A stretch of DNA of 64,000 nucleotides from positions 558,001 to 622,000 of the forward strand of contig JAGFBZ010001895.1 in the NCBI GenBank assembly GCA_018398805.1, in the 5' to 3' direction. Source of the DNA: Hirundichthys speculiger. Lineage: Eukaryota; Chordata; Actinopteri; Beloniformes; Exocoetidae. A program made the position numbers and the translations under genes. How positions within the stretch are numbered: the first letter of the stretch is position 1; each line of letters opens with the position of its first letter. This document shows, in pieces, positions 41,828 to 53,939 of this stretch. Below the pieces are notes generated by a model. It saw only the letters and a program-made list of their open reading frames with translations. It did not search any database and was not told the DNA's origin.

Positions 41828-42454
41828 ATGCGTTGGCAAGAAAAATTATGGGAACCCTTTGAAATGAACTGGTTGTCTGTATTAATTTTCCATAATCAGT
41901 GATCTGATCTTCATCTAAGCCAGAATCAGAAAACACACTGTGGTTAAGTTTGGGAACAGGCAAACAATTATGATCTTTTGTCTCAGTTAAACATATCATT
42001 CAACATTAACTGTGCTGGAGGGAAAAGTAAGTGAACCCTTTGAGTTAATGGCTGGTCAAAACTTCCTTAGCAACAAAGGCTGGATCAGACCTGTATAACA
42101 TTTAGGTGGAGTTTTGGACAATTCTTCTCCACAGATCTGCTTCAACTCAGATATACTTGTATTTTTTTCTGATGTGAACACCTTTCTTGAGGTCATTCAA
42201 CAGCACCTCTATGTGGTTAAGATCTAGGCTTGGACTGGGCCACCCCAAACAAATGGTAGCATCATCCAACGTCCACTTTTTTTTCCTGCTGGACAGCCAC
42301 CCTGACATTATTCTGTAGGATGTTTTGGTAAATGATTCATTTTTTCCTCAATGATGGCAGTGGTCCAGGCCCTGAAGAGGCAAAGCAAGGCCAAATGATG
42401 CTCCTACTACCATATTTCACCACTGGTATGATGCTTTGATGCTGATGTTTTGGA

Positions 42455-43175
42455 AGTAAATATGAAATACTGAAGTTGCCAAAACGTGGGGAAATAATAT
42501 CTCTATATACTGTAAATATTTCCATGTCTCTATGACAATATACTGTGTATCTATAAGCGAGACTGAAAGTTAAGACTTGGCACCAATTAGCATTTAATGC
42601 AAGAAGGTCAGACAATAGGGGAAACCTGAGTACCACGAAAAATGGCATCTACTAGGTGGCAGTACTGGTCAAAACCGGTTGTTACCACTGCATTTGGGGC
42701 TTTTGAGTGTCAGGTAAGCTTCCGGTTTTGAAGCAACTATTCAAACTCACTGACTCTAAAGGTATCGATTTAGCATAAGGGTCAGGGCAAAACAGGGAAG
42801 AATATTGACAAGCTGGACCTCACAAGAAATTCCATACTATGTTCCCGTCAATTCAGCAAGAAACGGATCAACAGCGACTGCAAAACGAGTAGTGATCCTG
42901 TCTACTTCTATTGGGATAACTGAAGGAAGACATAGCAGAGAGAAACAGTCATGTCTGCAAATCCTCAGATGAATGTGAGTTGATCAGTACAAGGTGCAGA
43001 TGAAGGTATGAACAAAGAAATAACATAACACAATGGATTTAAACAAGAGATAAAGAGTTACAGAGGGATAGGAGAAACCCATAAAGAAAGTAGTGTTGAG
43101 AGATGTTGTTAAATATAAAGGCCATGAGTGATTGTTCAAACCTCAGATACTCTGAAAACTCCCCCCACACTGTTA
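42455..43175. mobile_element. Unclassified insert within the Tc1-like element
   Basis: Tc1-family sequence breaks off after GATGCTGATGTTTTGGAA and resumes at about GCTGTGGCCTTTCTGCACC. The inserted sequence contains ACAAGAAATTCCATACTATG and a block (about 42815-42915) that recurs, inverted and diverged, at 45738-45845. No inverted repeats or target duplication were clear at the ends, so boundaries are within about 20 bp. Confidence 0.5.
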
Positions 43176-43416
43176 AGCTGTGGCCTTTCTGCACCATTAA
43201 TAGAGCTGAGCATTCTTCCAGAAAATCATCAACTTTTGTTTAATCAGCCCACATAACATTTTTCCAGAAACATTGCAGATGTAGGTGTTCCTTCGCAAAC
43301 TCAAAAGACGCAGCATGTTTGTTTTGTTTATGGAGAGCAGCGGCTTCTTCTATGTAGTTTTGCTACGGACACCTTGTCTGTGCAATGACTTCAATATGGT
43401 GGACTCAACAACAGAG

Positions 43417-43596
43417 CTGTTGGGCCGCTGGCTCGCTCGGCGCTTTAAGCAAGCGATTCATATACAGAAGACAGTCCTCCTGCAGTGGTTGCAGGTTTGA
43501 CTCCTGGCCTGCAAGACTTTGCTGCATGTCTGTCCCCCGCTTCCTGTTTCTCTAACTGTAAATAAAGGCCACGCGAGCTACAAAATCTCTACAAAA
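43417..43596 (+). mobile_element. tRNA-derived SINE with exact 11-bp target duplication
   Basis: CAACAACAGAG occurs at both 43406-43416 and 43597-43607, flanking a 180-bp insert. Inside is a tRNA-like head: an A-box-like CGGCGCTTTAAGCAAGCG and a B-box GGTTTGACTCC (consensus GGTTCGANTCC). A body typical of teleost SINEs (TTTGCTGCATGTCTGTCCCC, CTGTTTCTCT) follows, then a tail with AATAAAGG and AAAACAAC. Clear retrotransposition into the older Tc1-like element. Confidence 0.85.
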
Positions 43597-44289
43597 CAAC
43601 AACAGAGATGTTTTCCAGTTCCATTGATGTCTTTAAGCCTCTACCTGTCATCCATGGGTTCCTCTTTACCTCACTGAGGACTCTGCATTGTGGGTTTGGA
43701 GTCATTTTGACTTCACCCCTCTTCTACGAAGAATAGCCAAACTGTCTCTATTTATAGACATTTTGTCTAAGTACAGACTGATGGATACCTAAACAATCAG
43801 AGAAAACTTTATATGTCTTTCCAGGGTTATGCATATCATCTGCCCTTCATCATATGTCTTCAGACATCTTCTTTTTGATCATCTTCATGGTTGACATCAG
43901 CAGATATTTATCTTTAAACATTTGATACTTTTATTTATCACAATAAATGTCTGAGCATCTTCCATCATCAGAGTAGCTCTAAACCACCTCCAAACTAATT
44001 TCATTAATTAGACTTTTATCTCTGCCAACGAATGACTCTCATTAGCTTTTGCTGAGGTTATTCGTCTATGAGTCCTCATACTTTTTCCTCCAGCGCTGTG
44101 AATGTTTTAATGGTTATGTTCAGTAGAGGCACAAGAAATGGTCATTTTTCTTGTGTGTAAACTGCTTAAATACAAAGTGTTTGTCTATTATGGGGACTTA
44201 TATAAAGATTAGATCACATTTTGTGGTAAATTAATGCAGAAAACTAGTAAATTCTAAGAAATTCACTTACTTTTTCTTGCCGCTGTACA

Positions 44290-45518
44290 TCAGAACAAAA
44301 ACTTGTTTTTCACGCTGACACTGAGCTGGGCTGTGCAGGCTGTAAATTTGATATTTTGGCATTTCATCAAGCTTGTCTCATCCAGAGTGACTTAAAGGTG
44401 CATTAACAGCCCCAAAGCAACAAAATGAGTGCAATATATCTGCAGGGGGTTGATGGGTTGTTTTATCAGTACCTTTAACTCCATAGCTACATTGCCAACC
44501 TCAGTGCTGACAGTTCCACCATTACCTCCTCAGTTCATCTCCCACCTGCTCACCACCACACACATCCTCAGCTGGTTAGAGATGGAGGATGGGTGCCACG
44601 AAGGTAATAAACCAGGACCAAACCATTGCCTTATGATATATGATGTCTTTCGTCTATATGTCTGTGACATTTCAGATTGGACATATCTGTCTTTCAAAAA
44701 GCTCCCAGTCATGTGTGTCAGCATGTACAGAACGCTCTGCCTCTGAACTGTCAATTTTTATGCAGTTCCTTGAGTCAAGCTTGTGGTCAGTGCTGTAGCT
44801 CATCCCAGCTTTCATCTGGGCTTTTTAGTTGTTTTGCTTTTCATGTGTTTTTGGTAACAAAATTGGTTCAGACAGTATATATTCGGACAGTACATATCGG
44901 GCACTCGATATAACAAAGACTGACAAGTCATGATAGAGCATCCCAGTAGCCTCAATAGGCTAACAAGATCTGTTGCGTGATATTGCAGTTTAACAAGAGG
45001 CATAGCTTTATAAGCAGAAACAGTGTAAATGTGAATACTAGGCTAAATGTTTGTGTCCCCAAAGGCTGCACGAGATGTGTGTGCAAGTTTATGCAATGTG
45101 AAATGGTCCTGTTGAATCAACACTGCAATGTAAGTATTTTTCTGTAGTTCTTATATTTAGAAGCAGAACCCTGCATGGGCTTGAATAAGGATCAATATTA
45201 CCAACAGCAGTATATGTCTCCTACAAGACAGAAATGAGTCTAGTCTTAATTCACAGCTCTCAAGTCAAGTTAGCTGAAAGTGCTAAGTAGCTGAAGGGAT
45301 GACACTTAGATGACAGCTGGCTGTTTGCAAAAAAAAAGACCCTGATTTAATCTGCATTCTTATGCTGTTTTTATTAATTTAATAAGCTTTACTTTCTGTG
45401 GTTTCTTTTTTCCTTTTAATGCCTTTGTATGAAATGTGCCTGAGTACCGCCGTACATGACACATGAGGGGGCAGCATTCACACTCACCCAGGGCTTTGCA
45501 GATCTGTGCCTTTCAACA
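44290..45518. other. Intergenic sequence, no feature recognised
   Basis: AT-rich; the open frames at 44429-44913 overlap on both strands and show no domain. Confidence 0.4.
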
Positions 45519-45722
45519 CAGTAGTGCCCAAACTCGGTCCTCGAGGGCCAAGACACAGGACACCTGATTCAGATGAATGGATCACCATCGGCTTGTCATC
45601 CTGGTCTGCACAGGTCAGTTAATGACCCATTCATTTGAACCAGGTGTGCAGCAGCAGGGAAACATCAAAGACTTGCAGGTCAGCGGCCCTTAAGGACTGG
45701 AGCTGGGCATCCCTGCAGTAGT
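45519..45722. mobile_element. Palindromic hAT-like miniature element, about 200 bp
   Basis: Left half reads CCCAAACTCGGTCCTCGAGG, then ACACCTGATTCAGATGAATG. The right half is its approximate reverse complement: CATTCATTTGAACCAGGTGT, then GCGGCCCTTAAGGACTGGAG and TGGGCATCC. This is a very common fish palindromic non-autonomous element, usually placed in hAT. No coding capacity. Confidence 0.7.
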
Positions 45723-45737
45723 GGCTTCCTAGTAGAC

Positions 45738-45845
45738 AGGATCTCCACTCCTGTAGATGTCAGTACTGATCTTTTCCTTGCTGAAATGACGGAAACAAAA
45801 CCTAGAAGTTCTTGTGAGGTCCAATATGTCGACATTCTTCCCCAC
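45738..45845. repeat. Inverted diverged copy of the 42815-42915 repeat
   Basis: TAGACAGGATCTCCACTCCT, TTGCTGAAATGACGGAAACA, TTCTTGTGAGGTCCAATATG and CGACATTCTTCCCCACCTTG match, in order, the reverse complement of 42815-42915. Roughly 75-80% alike by eye. Family unknown. Confidence 0.6.
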
Positions 45846-46483
45846 CTTGTTCATCCTCTCACTCTGAGTCAGTACATTCAATCTTCTCTGAGCAGAGAGA
45901 TCTTTTAGTCACTGTACCTACGTTGGGCCAGCCATGAAGGGGTGGATGTGTCACTTCTTTGTTTTGGATCTATCTGATTTACACTCTGCAGCATCGCAGT
46001 AATACACCATGGTTGTTTGAAGGTAGAAAATGATGTAAAATCAGTGGTTTGTATTGCTTGTTTTGGCTTGTTGCTTTCTTGAAAGAAGTGGTTGTGTTTG
46101 CAAAAATCCCTAAATGCAACATGTTACAACTGGTGCTGCCAACCAGCGCAAAAAAAAAAATAACAGCACGATAGTACTCTGTTATATATAGAGTTACTGT
46201 TTTATATAATTTTACCTGGTGAGCTACATAAAAATTCTCCCCCTGTACAGCTGTCATAGATGTGGAAGTCGGTGCTGCTTTGTTGTGTTTTTGTCTCCAT
46301 GAGTGTGTGCGTGTGGGGTGGATGAAAAAGAGAGTCTTGTGCGGAGTTGCTAGCTTCTATTGCTTAGGTTTTTTGTTGTTTTGGCACTGGCTACTGCTCA
46401 CAGAAGTCTGTGTATTTCTGTTGCAAGAAATCAGCTGTTCGGTGGACTTATGTCATCATTTTTGTAAAAAACTTCAGTGAAAG

Positions 46484-46525
46484 TTTACTTAAACACAAAA
46501 ACCAAAGTTTTTGTGTTTAAGTAAA
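46484..46525. repeat. Perfect 19-bp hairpin with 4-nt loop
   Basis: TTTACTTAAACACAAAAAC (46484-46502), loop CAAA, then its exact reverse complement (46507-46525). Isolated in AT-rich intergenic DNA. Confidence 0.9.
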
Positions 46526-46529
46526 GATG

Positions 46530-48790
46530 AAGAGATTGTTCATTTAAAACCTTTTGAAAAGTACAGGACCATTTTCTCAGCAGATCAACAAAGTTACAGC
46601 GTATCCATCAATATTTATATAAATATCACTGCAATTGATGTGATCGTTTCCATAATTTGACACTTTAAGAACTTTTGAACCACAAATGTCAAGATTTTTA
46701 AGAATCATCCTCAGGGGATCACAGATGTTCGTACAGAACAATGTTGCAATCTGTCTCATAACTGTTTAGATGTATGAGCTGCACAAACAAACTACCATAA
46801 AAGTAAGTCTCAAGGTCTTAGATGTTCAGAGAAATAAGGGAAAAGTAGCCTGAACAAAAAGATTCATGCACTTGGACTGACTTTAATGTTGGATGTCGCT
46901 CATCTCTGTGCTCCAGCCTCAAGCGACAAGCAATGATATGATCCATGTGGCGCCACCTGTGAGCCAGTTTAGGACAGCAGCCTGAGCAGCATTGTGTTCA
47001 TACAAACATCACCGTCCATCGTTTATAGCTGATACATCTACTGAACTTCTTTTTTTATTTAAAAGAAAAGAAAGCGATGCTCATATCTGTCTTTCCAACT
47101 GATGCCTAACTCCCAAGCTTGCCGCAGCTCAGAAAATCCCAACCACTGCACCAGCATCCGCATGAAGCCTCACTGTCACTGTCTAAGGATCAGAACGGGG
47201 GGTTAGTTGATCTCAGTGTAGGTTTCATCTGCGGGGAATGATGAGATCAAACCATAGACACCAGACTACAAGTAATTGCCATGATGATAATAAACATTTG
47301 TATTCATCTCTGCATAACCTGAATGACTGAACTACTCTTGTATCCACTATATATATGAACAGTGCACAAATTCATTTCCTCCCACTGGGTCTTTTATCCA
47401 AACCTGCACAAAGAAAGCCACCCTCTGATGCTATGATGACACCCATATTCCAATCCATCATCTCTGCAGCCCCCCCCCCCCCCCCCCCCCCCCACCCCCC
47501 CCCCCCACCCCCCCCATTTTAACTACCACCCCATTCACCGAACCCTTCTAGCTCACATTAATTTTTCAGCCACATTGGCAAGCAAGACTTATTTAATAAT
47601 TGATGGAGGGAATGAGGTGTGAGGAAAAAGGTTGAAATATATAAGTTAGATTCACGAGCAAAAGATGTGTGTGAGGTGGCACAAACTAAATGTTGTGTAT
47701 TCTCTTTTGTCTTCCGCGCATAGGCTAAAATCATCTATGCCTCACTCTCTGTCCCGTATTACTATAATTCTCCCTATGACCTGATACATCACCCAAATAC
47801 GCTACCCTTCCATTCATTTTTACTTATTTCCTTACATCGGTGCCCCCCCCCCCCCTCCCCATCCATCGCTGGTTCTTTCTCTCTCTCCATCCAAGAAGTC
47901 CTTATATTGTGCATCAGCCTGAGTTATTAGGATGCCGAGAAAGATGGGTGAAGGGGGACTTGGTAATAAAAGAAAGGGGGAGAGTATGAATTATGGCCGA
48001 GAGTTCACGGCATCATGGAGAATGAGCCGGAGAGCAGGATGGAGGGAAAAAAGGGTAAAAAAAAAAAAAAACAGGGCAGATTACTATAGTAGATGTGCTA
48101 TGAAAAGCAAGCTTGAGTTTAGGTAACAAACTGCACCTAATCAGTGAAACTAGTGTCTCTAGAAGAGTCATTTGCACCATTTAAAGCAGTGTTTTGTAAT
48201 TCTCTTGGTCTTTATTTTCTTTTCATTCACTGTCTGTCCCTTTGATTTCTACTTTTTATGAAGTGCCTGCATATTAACAATTAACAGTTACCTAGCAACA
48301 AGATGTGCGATGTCAAAAAAAGAGAGGACACAGGGATCTGAGGCAGTCATGTGTATAACACTTACAGTAAAATGACATGGCAACGATGAATTTTGGATTT
48401 ATTGTTGAGCAAATGTAAAACATACTTTTTTTTTCTCGACTGAACAAGAGCAGGTCATTTGACCTGAAGAGAGAGTGATGGCAGACAGTTGTACTGTGGA
48501 TTATATGGACTTTGCCTCTACAGCCTCAGTAAAGGACTGCAGGAACTGCATACAGCCAGCTTAGTTTTTATTTAAGCTATCTTGTCGCATATACTTTGCC
48601 CTTTTTTGACAATTTGACACATTTTCCTGAAAGGTAGATGAAACCTATATACACTGAGGCAAAGTTTTATGGTGGAGGCATTTCAGAAAGGCAGGACTCA
48701 CCCAGATAACTGGTGATGTTAGTAACAAGCAACAATGTTAACCAAGTAAAATGTAAGCAGTATATTTTTTTTTATGAAACCATAGTCGCG
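46530..48790. other. Intergenic sequence with a long C tract
   Basis: 47470-47515 is 46 nt of C broken by only two A; other C runs occur near 47841. The rest shows no recognised feature. Confidence 0.5.
47470..47515 (+). repeat. Poly(C) tract with two A interruptions
   Basis: Near-pure C run of 46 nt. The given length may be unreliable because such tracts assemble poorly. Confidence 0.9.
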
Positions 48791-48829
48791 GTATGGGCGT
48801 AGACTACCTTGGGACTATTTCTCCACCTC

Positions 48830-49256
48830 TCTGTATTTCACTTACTCATCAAGGCGCAGGTGATGTGAACTTCTCTTCAAATGTATCAACACATCCCGTC
48901 GACGCCGACCGAAGAAATGTGATTGGTCCGCTTGGCAGATTTGTTCTTCTTCGACTTTGTAATTCCGACAGCTACTTCTTCTTCGCCGTCTTGAAGTCGG
49001 GTAGAACAATGCTCAACATTTATCAGCTCCAACTCGCATCATATATACTTTATTTTAAATAAGCTTTCCAATATCTGAGCTACATATAGGACGTAAACAA
49101 AAGGAAACTCGGCACTACAAACTACAGCACTGCAGAAAAGAACCCACACTCCCCTCTAGGGGTCGGCGGTGCAATTACAGCGTGACATAAATTATAAGCA
49201 TAAATGCCAAAGACAGCGTAGGGGGCGTGTGCAGGCTACACAGGAGCATAAATCAG
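48830..49256 (-). mobile_element. Harbinger-like element, partial copy
   Basis: Read on the minus strand it starts GCTGATTTATGCTCCTGTGT (49256 inward), the same end as the element at 59578 (CCTGATTTATGCTTCTGTGT). It continues with matching blocks: CCCTAGAGGGGAG, TTTTCTGCAGTGCTGTAG, TTCCTTTTGTTTACGTCC, and ACAAATCTGCCAAGCGGACC. The other terminal repeat was not found. Confidence 0.6.
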
Positions 49257-49259
49257 CCT

Positions 49260-52200
49260 TTACGTAAGTAAACATCATGGCAGAGGCAAATAAGAGACAC
49301 AAAAATGTGATGACGGAAGAAACCATAAAACAAGAAAGCAAGAAAGTGACAAAAAAAAATGTAAATCTCTGATAGCATTACAAAAGCAACTTAATCTCCA
49401 TGCCTAGAAGGGGATCCTTTGCAAAGGTTTCATTGCATCACTTTAAGACAGGAAACCATTGTTCAGTCTGATCGAAGATACAAATATGAACATGTGATTT
49501 GAACAAACAGTTTGAACATGGAGCTAAATCGTCCAGAAAGTGACTGGTTTCAGCCTGTAAATCAACTGTCATTCATTTGGCTTTGTTTGTTGCAATAAAC
49601 AAATGGAAATATGTTTCTGGGGACCGAGCCAGTTCAGCTGGCAGTGTCGTCATATTCATCATGGAGATATGACTTGGATATTGAGCTATGTCTCGAACAG
49701 TTCAATTTACTGTATGTTCACCTTTAACTTATACTCAGACCATGTGGAATTGTAATTTTACTCAACATCACACAGAGAATTATGTATTTAAACATATGTT
49801 TGACTTAATTTTTTCTTCTTATGAAGAATGACCAAGTCGGTTGCATTACTGAGGTTTGACATAATAAATGACAGAAAGCTAAAACACTGTGGGACACTGG
49901 TCTATTTAGCACCCTTTCAGTATTATGTAGATGTGAACATTTCATCAGCATATCAAATTTGGAGTAACTCACGTCTTTCAAAATGATTGCGCAGTATTGT
50001 CAGCCTTTATTGCTTCAGGTTAGCTCATTTATTTCCACCATGTCAGCAGCGATGGAGTTGCACCACATCCTAAACTTTTCAAAACCATCAATAACACCTC
50101 AAGTGAAATAATTACTTCCTGATTCTTGACACAGTTTAGCGCAAATTGTTACTGTTCTGTTGCACAAAATGATTCACGGTTAACAAAGCACATGTGAGCT
50201 GCTGAGGATGATTAATCAAGGAGACGATAAGGCTGAATAGCCCACGAAAGAAGACGCTGCATTGCAGAGAGCTGGGAGATGCGTGGAGATAAAGAGAGGC
50301 ACAGATGGAGTGACAGAACATCAAAAAGCGAGAGATTGCTGTGATAGTAAAAGACAGAAGGTGAAAAGGAAGTGATGAGAAGAAAGGGTTAAAGAGAAGG
50401 AAAATAGGTTGTCTTGGCAACAGCAGCCAGCGTTGTCCTTGTATTTAACAGTCACTCACACACACACACGTACACATGCACAGATAAACACATAGGCAAT
50501 GAACATTTACACACATGTTCTCTATCTGGCTCCATCCTCCTACTCTTCTGTGCTCTCTCATTCATTTCTTTTGTAGCTCTTTTTGTTTATGTGCAAAAGT
50601 TTATTATTGCTGCACTCTGCTGTCCTGCTGAGATTACATTGCATGCAGTTAATGATGGCAACACGGACTGCAATATGCTGAAAGCTCTTCCCCACAGGTG
50701 ACGTTAAACATCCCAGTTGCTTCTTTAGGCTCATACTCGCAATATTGTCCATGTGTATTCATTTTCTCATCATGACAAAATGTCCTCTGTGTGCTTTAGC
50801 TCTAAATGCAAAATGCACAGAGACCGTCAGCGTTCACTCTGCTGACTCCTGTGATGCATCAGCCTCACTCTGATTACAGCTCAGTCTTCCTGATCAAACC
50901 CTGTCATGCATGTATCTGTGCGGCACATCCACACATGACAGCTGCCTGAGGGTGGAGGAGATCCAGTGTCTAAGGTCACTGCAGCATCACACAAGGAGTG
51001 TCTCAAAGCTGGTGTGCTGTGAGTGCGGGACACGTGTAGAGGTATGTGTGCGGTCTATTTTTTTTGTGTTCAGCGCGCACGGCATATTCATGGGAAATAT
51101 AGGTGGCTTACGTGACTTGTGAGTATGTGACATCTTCAGAAAACCATTGAAAATGTATGTGACATGTGTAGGATGTCATTATTGTGCCTCTGTGCATGAG
51201 CATGTAGACACTCTCCATATGTGAGACAGAACCTTATATCACAGATCCCCAAGGAGGAGGGGAGTCGTAAAGAGCAGAGGCCTGCCACTAGTCACAAGGA
51301 CAGATCAGAGATGATGAGGGCACCATCAAATTTAATGGCCAGGAGTGTGTAGGTAAGAGTAGTAGAAGAGAAGACAGGAGAATATGCTGACGGGTGGAGG
51401 GACCCAGAACAAGGCTGAGGCTAAGCAAAGGGGACCCTCAAGACAAACTCATTCTCCATCACTTCACATTATTTGATGTTGCTGATTTGAATTATGATCT
51501 CAGTGTGTCCCTGAGAAGTTTGGCTCCATGATTCACCTTTCCCACTCAGATCACCCCATCTAACAAGATCCACCTAAAAAATGCTTGCACCGACTTGTTA
51601 CCTGGCACTCAAGCCATGCCCACTTTCAGATTCACTGCTTGAGATGCTGATGCTAAGCCAGCCTCTCTCTAAGTCTCCCTCTCGCTCTTTCACACTCTTT
51701 TCCCCCTCCCCTCCCATCCTCCCGGTATCCGTAGTGACTGGAGGCAGGGTTTGGAGGTTGCTAGGAGACGAGGAGACTGTGGCAGTGGGCCTCAGTGTGA
51801 GGGAGAGATATGCAAGAGTAGTGAGGGACATTAGGAGAGAGCGCTCCCTCCTGGCCACTGGTTGCTACTGATCCTTACAGTGATTTGGATCAGTTAAAAT
51901 GCCTTAAACCACCTCTCATCTTTGGTGAGCACGCAAAAGGATCACAAAGAGGTATGTGCATGCGTGCCTGTATCATTATGTGGGCTAGAGATGTTTTAGA
52001 GCTTTTTGTACTGTCTACGACGTTTGCTAAGTATCACTTGTTTGATTGGAACAGTTAATGTAATGATGGTGAATAGAACGAGGACTGATTGTCGTGTCCC
52101 TCTGTGGAGAGTAAATCTTTTCATCATCCCAACTCTGTTCAGGTCTCAAATTCAGAGAGTTCCTGTTGCAAGTAAGTTTCAACTGAGCTACATCATGCTC

Positions 52201-52790
52201 TTTTGATCTAAAGGAGTTTCACTGAGACCATAAGAGACCCACTACACCTAGCAGCAATCAAGGTTCAATATCTACTTTCTCTTCCTCCTCAGATACGTTT
52301 TCAGACCATTTATTATCAAAGCAGGGCTCATTGTTCTGACATAATGCTACATGTCCATGGGACATTAATTGTGATATTGCGAGACACTCCAGAGAAAGAA
52401 GGATCAAAGCATGTGAAATTGAACCAAAGCATAGCTTAAGAAGCATACACTTCAAAGGGACTGATGTACTGGGATTTCAGACGAAATAATATGAGTAGTA
52501 AATTTCATCTTATTTAGCCTACTGCTGTACCACCAGGCCAGTTCTGAGCAGGAGACGACAGCAGCTGCGTGTTTGTTGTGTGACTCTGACTCCATGTGGT
52601 CATGAAGGAAACTGCTGCTGTCTGATCTGAACGGTGCAGGATGCTAAAGATGTCTGGGACAGCATCATGCTGAGTGCATGTTTCTACTTCTGTCTAAGTT
52701 TCAGAGAACAATTAAAGCCAGTTGCAGTACCAGTCAAAAGGCCTGGACACATCTACCTATGAATTTTGAACGAACAGATATTTACAAACC
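49260..52790. other. Intergenic sequence, no feature recognised
   Basis: AT-rich with small CA microsatellites (about 50455-50475). The open frame at 51581-51871 ends in an Arg-rich stretch but overlaps an opposite-strand frame and matches nothing I know. Confidence 0.4.
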
Positions 52791-52794
52791 TTTG

Positions 52795-53480
52795 GCTCTA
52801 CTTTATATCCATGCATCCATCCATTTTCTACACCTGCTTCGTCCTTTTCAGGGCCACAACATCAATGCAAATATAAAAGTGGAGTTTGTTCCTCAAAATA
52901 AATGTGAAATGATAATTTGTATTAGCCAGCAGTTTAAGGCAACATATACAGCATAAAAATACAGTTGATTTAAACTTTCCTGACAAATGAAATCTAATGA
53001 AAGTCTTGTCTTTCACAGCCATTTTAAAGGGACCATATGTAGGAATTACACATTTGAATATTTAAAAATCAACCAAATGAAAGTAAGTATATCAAAAGAT
53101 AATTGCTTTGAAGCAATGTTGAACACTTTGGTCCACTGTGTTGATGACAAAGCCACTGAAAATACCTTGCTGACCAGTGGGGACAGATCGTCAAGCCTTG
53201 TAATACAACTGGGCCTCGCTAATAATAATAATGATAATACATTTTATATAAAAGCGCCTTTCAGGACACCCAAGGTTGCTGTACAGGATAAAAGAACAAT
53301 AGAACACAAATAGAATTAAAAAACATACATAAAATAAAATGGGGGGGGCAATGAAAAATGGATTACCGGCTGTAGGTTGTTCTGAATAGATGGGTTTTGA
53401 GTCCGGCTTTAGACCGCTAGAGGCGATATAAATCACTGTAGTGTTCAGTCTACCTTTTTCACATTCAAATGAAGAAGACA
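52795..53480. repeat. Fragments of dispersed fish repeats
   Basis: CATGCATCCATCCATTTTCT with CTGCTTCGTCC (52810-52845), and AATAATAATAATGATAATAC followed by AAAGCGCCTTTCAGGACACC (53221-53270), are both openings of common fish interspersed repeats. Their extents are not clear. Confidence 0.4.
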
Positions 53481-53939
53481 ACAATAAGCTGGCTGAGGGT
53501 ATTCCACTTGCATGTCAGTCCTGTTGAGAGTAGTGCCTTTTTAGGCCAACAATTTTAAGAAAGACTTGTTATTTGCTGAGTTTGCAGACTAGGTGAGGGC
53601 ATCGGGGTTGCTGATGTATACTATCATTTACACTAAAGTTGTAATGCTCGTTATTTCACAACGGCATCACTGTACTGCATTTCTACATGCACTGATGTGA
53701 ACATGGAATATGCTTAGTGGAGTGTTTCATGCGAAGCGGGATGAAAGGGAAGGCATAGTTACTGTACACTTTGTTGTGTCTTAGTCCAGGGGATGATACA
53801 TGACGTTTCTCATGATATTTTGCCCCAATTTGGTCTGGAGTGGTCAGACTTACAAAGAGTATCTTTAGATGGAATAAGCCTTACAAATGGGTGCCTTTAA
53901 GGTGCTCTCTGTCTTTATCTTTGTTTTTGTTTTTTTTTT

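Larger units (their letters stand above)
41828..44288 (-). mobile_element. Tc1/mariner-like transposon with two nested insertions
   Basis: Ends are inverted repeats: left GGCAAGAAAAATTATGGGAA (from about 41835) and right, read inward, GCGGCAAGAAAAAGTAAGTG (to about 44287). Internal landmarks on the + strand, such as TGAGGTCATTCAACAGCACC, GGTCCAGGCCCTGAAGAGGC, CCATATTTCACCACTGGTAT, CACATAACATTTTTCCAGAA and GCGCTGTGAATGTTTTAATG, match in order the reverse complement of a fish Tc1-like family. The transposase would be on the minus strand but is degenerate. An insert of about 720 bp (42455-43175) and a SINE (43417-43596) interrupt it. Confidence 0.8.

Noticed and set aside
51581..51871. 96-codon + strand frame ending in an Arg-rich segment
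   Set aside because: An equally long frame lies on the opposite strand, no splice or start context supports it, and I recognise no family.
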